Source: Sipunculus nudus
Lineage: Eukaryota > Annelida > Sipuncula > Golfingiida > Sipunculidae
Direction: 5' to 3'
Length of the DNA: 64,000 bases
Assembly: GCA_026874595.1 (NCBI GenBank)
Contig: CM049314.1
Coordinates: 53,055,812 to 53,119,811, forward strand
Under the pieces are notes generated by a model that ran no database searches, had not been told where the DNA came from, and was given only the letters and a program-made list of their open reading frames with translations. Positions 58,335 to 64,000 of the stretch are shown one piece after another. The stretch's first letter is position 1. The number at the start of each line of letters is the position of its first letter. The position numbers and the translations under genes are program-made.

Positions 58335-58673
58335 GGCCAAAATAAAAAAAAGGGTATGGTTCTCAGGCACTTTTTTTCAGAAATCAATGCGGGCGGGCGC
58401 TTTTTTCATTTTAATTTTTTTGGTATGTTGCAATAAAAATGTCAAATGATAAGGGGAAAAGCATGAAAATAACAGTTTTATTTTGCTAAATAAGTAAAAG
58501 CACTACAAAACAAAGGAAATTGTATGGTTTTATCTTCTTGAAAGAAATGTCGGAGCGGCAGCAGCTCAAAATTGGAAAGTTTTTATTGAAAATCAAAATA
58601 AAAATTTTTGATACGGGGGTTTAAAGTTGATGCGGGCGGTGCCTGAGAACCATACCTTTAATTTTTTTTGGCC
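58335..58673. mobile_element. complete MITE, PIF/Harbinger-like, TTA target duplication
   Basis: The 339-bp element has inverted ends of about 38 bp: GGCCAAAATAAAAAAAAGGG, then TATGGTTCTCAGGCAC, at the left, and its complement ending TTTTTTTTGGCC at the right. TTA at 58332-58334 and 58674-58676 forms a 3-bp target duplication, the size and sequence used by PIF/Harbinger elements. No protein is encoded. Partial copies are at 46811 and 56970. Confidence 0.72.
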
Positions 58674-58676
58674 TTA

Positions 58677-59245
58677 GTAAAATATATTTTTCCCAAATTA
58701 CTGAATGTGACATGGAGGATAACTGCTTCAGGGGAGTTCACTGGTCCGTGAAGAAAAACACATGGCCTGATCCGCGCATCTAATTAAGCTTATGTGTTCT
58801 TGACAGCTAAAGTTGCTAAGGCCTCACAGTGGATGTATTGAGTTGATAACCTGTTTGTGTACTGACTTAACACTGTTACCCTTGTTTTGATCTTTCTAAG
58901 TTTGTTCCTTTGTGCTTCTCTGTTTGTAAACTCACTCAAAGTTTGGTCAGAGTTAATATCAACAATCTATACCTGCAGTATCTATGTAGCCTATATGATC
59001 TTCCCATATGTTGTGTTTAAAATAACGCCTTGATGTAATGAAATCACACAAGTGCCTCATACAAGATTTCATGCTATATCATTTACAATATTCCCATAGG
59101 TTACAGCACTAGTTATCTTATAACAAGCATGCCGTGTGCAAACATTAATTATGGCGGCTTTGACCCAAACCCTCAATTCATTGAATATAAATGCTACCTT
59201 TGCAAGCTGTATGTATACATACAGAAATTTGCTAATTTCCTTTAA
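58677..59245. other. non-repeat spacer; nothing coding recognised
   Basis: No exon with splice support and no repeat match in the window. Confidence 0.4.
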
Positions 59246-59520
59246 ACAAGAGACCCATGTGTCACAGCGCTCAGCTGATCATGATTATAAATGTATTGTG
59301 GACTATAAATGTATTACCATTTTGATACTATATAGAGTCGATAAAGGTTATGAATACTATATAGAGTCGATAAAGCTTATGAAAAGCATGGACATGTTGG
59401 GCTGTATGTGTAGTGTATGGAAGTCTGCAAGATTTCAATTAGACAGACATAATGTTATGATTACCTATGCTGATGAGGGGATTTATGAATTTGTGATTGT
59501 ATGACATGATATCTCTTTGG
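59246..59520 (+). mobile_element. family A 5' part
   Basis: ACAAGAGACCCATGTGTCAC, then AGCGCTCAGCTGATCATGAT, is the 5' end. A short direct repeat ACTATATAGAGTCGATAAAG follows (59327, 59354). The 3' end is missing. Confidence 0.5.
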
Positions 59521-59763
59521 TCTTGACAAGGTAGTACATTATTTTGATGCCCACCACATCTACATATTACACAATATTGACAATTTCTGGCATGCACATA
59601 GGTACCTATGGACAAATAGTTATACAGAATTTAAAATTATGAATATGTCTGATTCGTCTTGTTCTTGTTTACTGATGCTAACATTAGGATGGGGTTTGGA
59701 GAAGGGAATAGTGAGGGCAGCAAGGAGGGGTGGATGTAGAGAGAAAAGAAGGGAGAGAGAAAT

Positions 59764-59767
<4 letters not shown>

Positions 59768-59810
<43 letters not shown>
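59768..59810. repeat. (GA)n microsatellite
   Basis: About 20 GA units after purine-rich DNA (59690-59766). Serine/leucine-rich frames on the minus strand and Arg/Glu-rich frames on the plus strand are translations of it. Confidence 0.95.
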
Positions 59811-59812
<2 letters not shown>

Positions 59813-60089
59813 GACAGAGCATTCAACAGTACTTAAACACCTGGAAGGTTAAAATCTAAACTATAATGAAATGTAGATAAAGTTTGACAGGAAGAGGTAA
59901 TCTAGGCCATGGTTGGTTAATATGATTGAAGAAATTGTTGCAAATAACACTTTGAGATCTGATCATGCGTTTCCATTGGTTACCTTTTTGATAAGCTGTT
60001 GACAGTTCAACAGTTTACACATTTGTCTAATGAGATCAATTTTTTTTAATAAATCTTAAAGTCCATAACATGTTGGAATGGCTTGATGC

Positions 60090-60345
60090 GGGGGGGGGGG
60101 GGGGGGGGTGAGGTTATGATGGGAGTTTCATTGCCTCTGTCTCTCTGTATATATTTTCTTTAATTATTAAATTCTATGCTATGGCAATAGAACTATTGTT
60201 CACAGTGCCAAGGAGCAAGGACTCAGTGGGGTGACGAAGGAGATGGTGGGAGTTACAACACCCTTGCATATACATACAGGATATGATTTTTAATTCAACA
60301 GTGCTTATGGGAAAAAAAAGTTTATTCATAATTATTTTATATTAA
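60090..60345 (+). repeat. family A body module with poly-G
   Basis: A G-run (60091-60108) is followed by TGAGGTTATGATGGGAGTTT, then GATGGTGGGAGTTACAACAC and CATACAGGATATGATTTTTA, as at 6001 and 19272. Confidence 0.5.
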
Positions 60346-60624
60346 AAACAGGCAGAAAGATGGAGAAACAAAGCAGATCATTTAATTCCTTTTCTACTGA
60401 GCCAGGAAAAAAATAACAACATTTGCATTTATTCCTCATTTTCATTACATCAATTTTTTCCAGGTTTAAAACTGTAGCTATACATTCACAGTATAACATA
60501 TATATGTGAATATTTCAGTTGGTTCACATTTCTAAATTGCATTAACATTTATAGCTAATTAATCTGGTTTATAGAACCTGTAAAAAGAATTGGGTGGGGG
60601 ATGAAGGAAGGCATAGGGGTGAGA

Positions 60625-60700
60625 AAGAATGAAAGAGAGAGGGGGGGGGGGGGGAGAGAGAGAGAGAGAGAGCTAGACTGCCAGAGAGAGAGAGAGGGGC
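60625..60700. repeat. (GA)n and poly-G low-complexity DNA
   Basis: GAGAGAG blocks flank a G-run (60641-60653). Confidence 0.93.
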
Positions 60701-60950
60701 TTTCTGGTTATTTACTGCCTGACCAAGCATGACCAAGACACTCACAGAGGCAGTAGGCCAGGAGTGAAGGATTTATGTAACAGCAAGCACACTGCATACA
60801 AATGACTTGATGTAAAAAATCAAGACATGGTGCTAGAAAACTTGAATGAAATCTACCTTTTTGATCAATTGGTTTCGACAGGTTTCAACTGATTTTAACA
60901 GTTGAAATGCTTACATGTGTACATGCTGTGATCCACAGCACCATCAGGAA

Positions 60951-63259
60951 ACAAGGGACCCATGGGTCACTGTGCTCAGCTGAAGTTGACCTTGAAGGTA
61001 AAAATCTAAAAAAATATCAAATGGAGATAAAGTGTATGAGGAAGAGGTAATAAAAGCTGTAATTGGTTTATATGATTGGTTTTTTGATGAGCAAGAAATT
61101 GTATTTGCAAATAATATTTTGACCTGACCAAGTGTTTCCTAATGTTGAAACTGAAGTATGTGAGCAGTCTGTGAACAAATGATCTGTACTATTACCAAGA
61201 CCATTAGTTGGCTTTTTGATTAACTGTTGACATTTCAGTAGTTTACACATTTGTTCAATTATATATATGTATTTTTTTAATGAAATGTATACAATTGAAA
61301 TATAACTAATTAACAACATGAAACAGGGCAACCCAAACCTTAATCTCAAATTCTGCCATGGCAGGAAAATAATGTTTGTATTAAATCCTCATTTTTTTTC
61401 GCATCAATTTTTTTAAAAAATTAAGTTTATATTTCTATACATTTCCAATATAACATATATATCTGAATATAAAAGTTGAATCATAATTCTCAATTGCATC
61501 ATCATAAATCTCAATCTTGTTAGACAACACCACATCATGCATACAAATGTTTATTTATTTTTTACCACAAAACTATATCTTTTAAATCTGCAAAACAATA
61601 AATATCTAAAAATAATACTTGATTTAGATTTCACAATTGTTAATTGTGTCTTTTTTTATCCATAATGTGCTTCATATTTTATAAATTTAAGCTTACTGAT
61701 GGGTTCAATTATATTTGTTAAAATCATTTAAAAGAAAATTGATTTCTTTAAAAATACTACATTACACAACATTGCATCTTCTGGATTACACCTTGAATTA
61801 CTTTTTCAAGGAAAGTTTTTGCATATCGAAGTGGAAACAGCATTACAATTAAGGAGATACAGTGAAAACAATAACAATTACTGCATAACACATGGTGGGT
61901 TGGGTTTGGGGGGGGGGGGCAAGGGGGGGGGGGTTGATATGAGAATAACTGTACACCTGTCACAGCAGGGGATCTCCCCCAGTAACTGTAACAAATCAGA
62001 AACCCTGGCATAGCTGACTTCCAGTGACCTTGACTGTGACCCTGCATCTGTAATCAAAGCAAATGATTACAATAGAGCCTCAAGAAAAAAATCAATAACT
62101 AGCTTAATTTTCAAATTTCAGATTTAAACAAATTTAATATTTATGTTTACATGCTTTGAAAATTAAATCAATGGTACTTACAGGAAAAAAACGTGCCATG
62201 GTCAAAGTTGGGCAAAATTTAAGGTACTGAATTTATTTTTATGCTAATAACTTAAAACATTCACTAAATTCAGGTCAAATTTTGGGTAAACAATTGAATC
62301 TTAATTAACCATAGTTATAAACTTGGGAAAATAGACTCTAGTGTTATGTTAACTCTAGTTTCATGTTAAGTGAGTAAATATTTTTCCTGATTTTTTTAGA
62401 TATGAGAATAACTGTACACATGTCACAGCAGGGGATCTGCCCCAGTAACTGTAAGAAATCAGAAACCCTGGCATAGCTGACTTCCAGTGACCTGGACTGT
62501 GAACCTGTATCTGTAATCAAAGCAAATGACTACAATAGAGCCTCAAGAAAAAATCAATAACTAGCTTAATTTTCAAGCTTTTATTTTCAAATTTCAGATT
62601 TAAACAAATTTAATATTTATGTTTACATGCTTTGAAAATTAAATCAATGGTACTTACAGGAAAAAAAACGTGCCATGGTCAAAGTTGGGCAAAATTTAAG
62701 GTACTGATTTTATTTTTATGCTAATAACTTAAAACATTCACAAAATTCAGATCAAATTTTGGGTAAACAATTGAATCTTAATTAAACATAGTTATAAACT
62801 TGGGAAAATAGACTCTAGTGTTATGTTAACTCTAGTTTCATGTTAAGTGAGTAAATATTTTTCCTGATTTTTTACAAAGTCCATTATGTTCGGGCCCATA
62901 ACTTGAAGAATTTATACTTAACAGACTTAATTTCTGGCATGTACATAGGAACTATAAAGAGGAATATTTATGGTAAATATGAGGAAAAACAGTGGTTTTG
63001 ATATAAGGCAGTCCTGAAGTGTGAAAATAGGTTTTTAATAAAAAATTGAGGTTTTTCCTTAATATCTCAAAGGAACGAAGTCGCAAAGACCCAGTTTTTG
63101 GCTTGGTAGGAGATCTTGGGGACATCTAACATTATGCCAAATTTTGGATTCCTAGGTCTTACGGTTTCAAAACGTGCCACATCTACAGATGGACAGACGG
63201 ACGGACGACGGACAATGGACCACGACTATAGCTCAGATGATTTATAGTCAGCTGAGCTA
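60951..63259 (+). mobile_element. family A element, best full-length copy (2.3 kb)
   Basis: The 5' end is ACAAGGGACCCATGGGTCAC, then TGTGCTCAGCTGAAGTTGAC. The 3' end is GACGGACGGACGACGGACAA, then the hairpin TAGCTCAGATGATT / AGTCAGCTGAGCTA (63229-63259). A G-tract interrupted by CAA lies at 61908-61933. The segment from GATATGAGAATAACTGTACA is duplicated in tandem (61936 and 62399, offset about 463 bp), including the CGTGCCATGGTCAAAG module. Nearly collinear with 33306-34903 apart from this duplication. No coding frame. Confidence 0.68.
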
Positions 63260-63339
63260 AAAACCTGCCATGGTCCAAATTTCCAAATTTGGACAAAATT
63301 TAAGGTACTGATTTTAAATTTCAGCTTATAACTTAAAAA

Positions 63340-64000
63340 AAGGGACCAATGGGTCATTGCTAAGAGCTGTTATTTATGATCATAAAATATGAATACAAAG
63401 AAGGGGTAGTCAAACGTTGGTTTCGTGTGGTAATATAAGCTGATTAATGAGGATGATGGTGTTGAACTCAAGTTATGTAAAGATTTTGATAAAATCCTTG
63501 AAGGGAAAGAGGGCTGATGTCATTTGTATTTTTTACATTTAGATAAGGAGAGCTATTGTCATACAGGTTTTGACTTTGGCCTAATAACTTTATCAACATT
63601 GTAGCATAAGTATTTGAAAAAAAAATGTTCACTGTAAGTCATGTTAATTATCATGCATGCTTTTTTACAAAGGAGTTAACTGTTATTCAATAATTACAGG
63701 TTACTCATACCCTAGAGTAGCATTAGCACAAATGATATGAGAGTTTAACTATTTTATTAAAAATTATTTGCAATTATTAGGCAAAATATAATTTTAATTA
63801 AAAAATACTAACAGTGTCATCTTTTTTTTTAATAATATAATTGAAATAAATAATTATTTAAATAATATTATAAAATGTATTAATGAATCCATTTGCATTC
63901 AAATACTTTGAAAGTGGTTTTGTTAGCGGGGTTTTAATTTTCGCGCGAGCTAGATTTGCGCACAAATAAAAACACATGTAAATTCGATGCGAACGTTCGG
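63340..64000 (+). mobile_element. family A 5' part, running to the window end
   Basis: AAAGGGACCAATGGGTCATT, GCTAAGAGCTGTTATTTATG and the following 300 bp match the inverted copy at 17690-18394. The last 90 bases turn CpG-richer (TTTTCGCGCGAGCTAG), unlike the element, so its end lies near 63900. Confidence 0.5.

Noticed and set aside
59620..59836. Serine/leucine-rich and Arg/Glu-rich frames on both strands
   Set aside because: Translation of a GA microsatellite.

Overview
The window reads as intergenic and intronic DNA of a metazoan, most likely a bivalve mollusc. This rests on very low coding density, spliced exons with GT-AG boundaries, AT-rich composition, frequent TACATGTA-like words, many TA, CA, GA and poly-G simple repeats, and dispersed families of hairpin-ended repeats with internal tandem arrays, a type known from bivalves. 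No bacterial or viral gene organisation is present. Most long open frames are chance translations of repeats.

Supported host gene content is small and lies on the minus strand. (1) The 5' end of a secreted or type-I protein has three exons: signal peptide 7793-7853, then two exons of a YWTD/NHL-type beta-propeller at 643-879 and 92-260. It runs off the left edge. All three exons join in compatible phases. (2) A SMIM20/MITRAC7-like small mitochondrial membrane protein has its first coding exon in two identical tandem copies (38480-38606 and 38779-38905) and a likely second exon at 35503-35559. (3) A possible terminal exon of an unrecognised gene ends at 51180, with polyadenylation signals directly after its stop.

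The rest is mobile and repetitive DNA. At 8250-16860 lies a decayed CR1-like non-LTR retrotransposon on the minus strand: ORF1 with PHD finger, SGNH esterase remnant and zinc knuckles, and ORF2 with endonuclease and reverse transcriptase. It is split by an insertion with inverted ends made of about 334-bp units. Two tRNA-like SINEs, a PIF/Harbinger-like MITE with a TTA target duplication and a possible Ty3/gypsy fragment are also present. The dominant component is several families of non-autonomous elements. Each has a 3' terminal hairpin, short complementary motifs near the 5' end, and internal modules or tandem arrays. Family A alone has about ten hairpin-end copies, all in + orientation.

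Several short signals stand out from the repeats. A perfect 12-bp palindrome GGTGGCGCCACC recurs across different repeat types. A 289-bp array is loaded with perfect DR1 nuclear-receptor sites. Four perfect palindromic SMAD elements sit within 55 bp. There is also one near-consensus CTCF site, a composite CRE/E-box, a 27-copy 49-bp minisatellite open in all three forward frames, and an 18-bp perfect palindrome.
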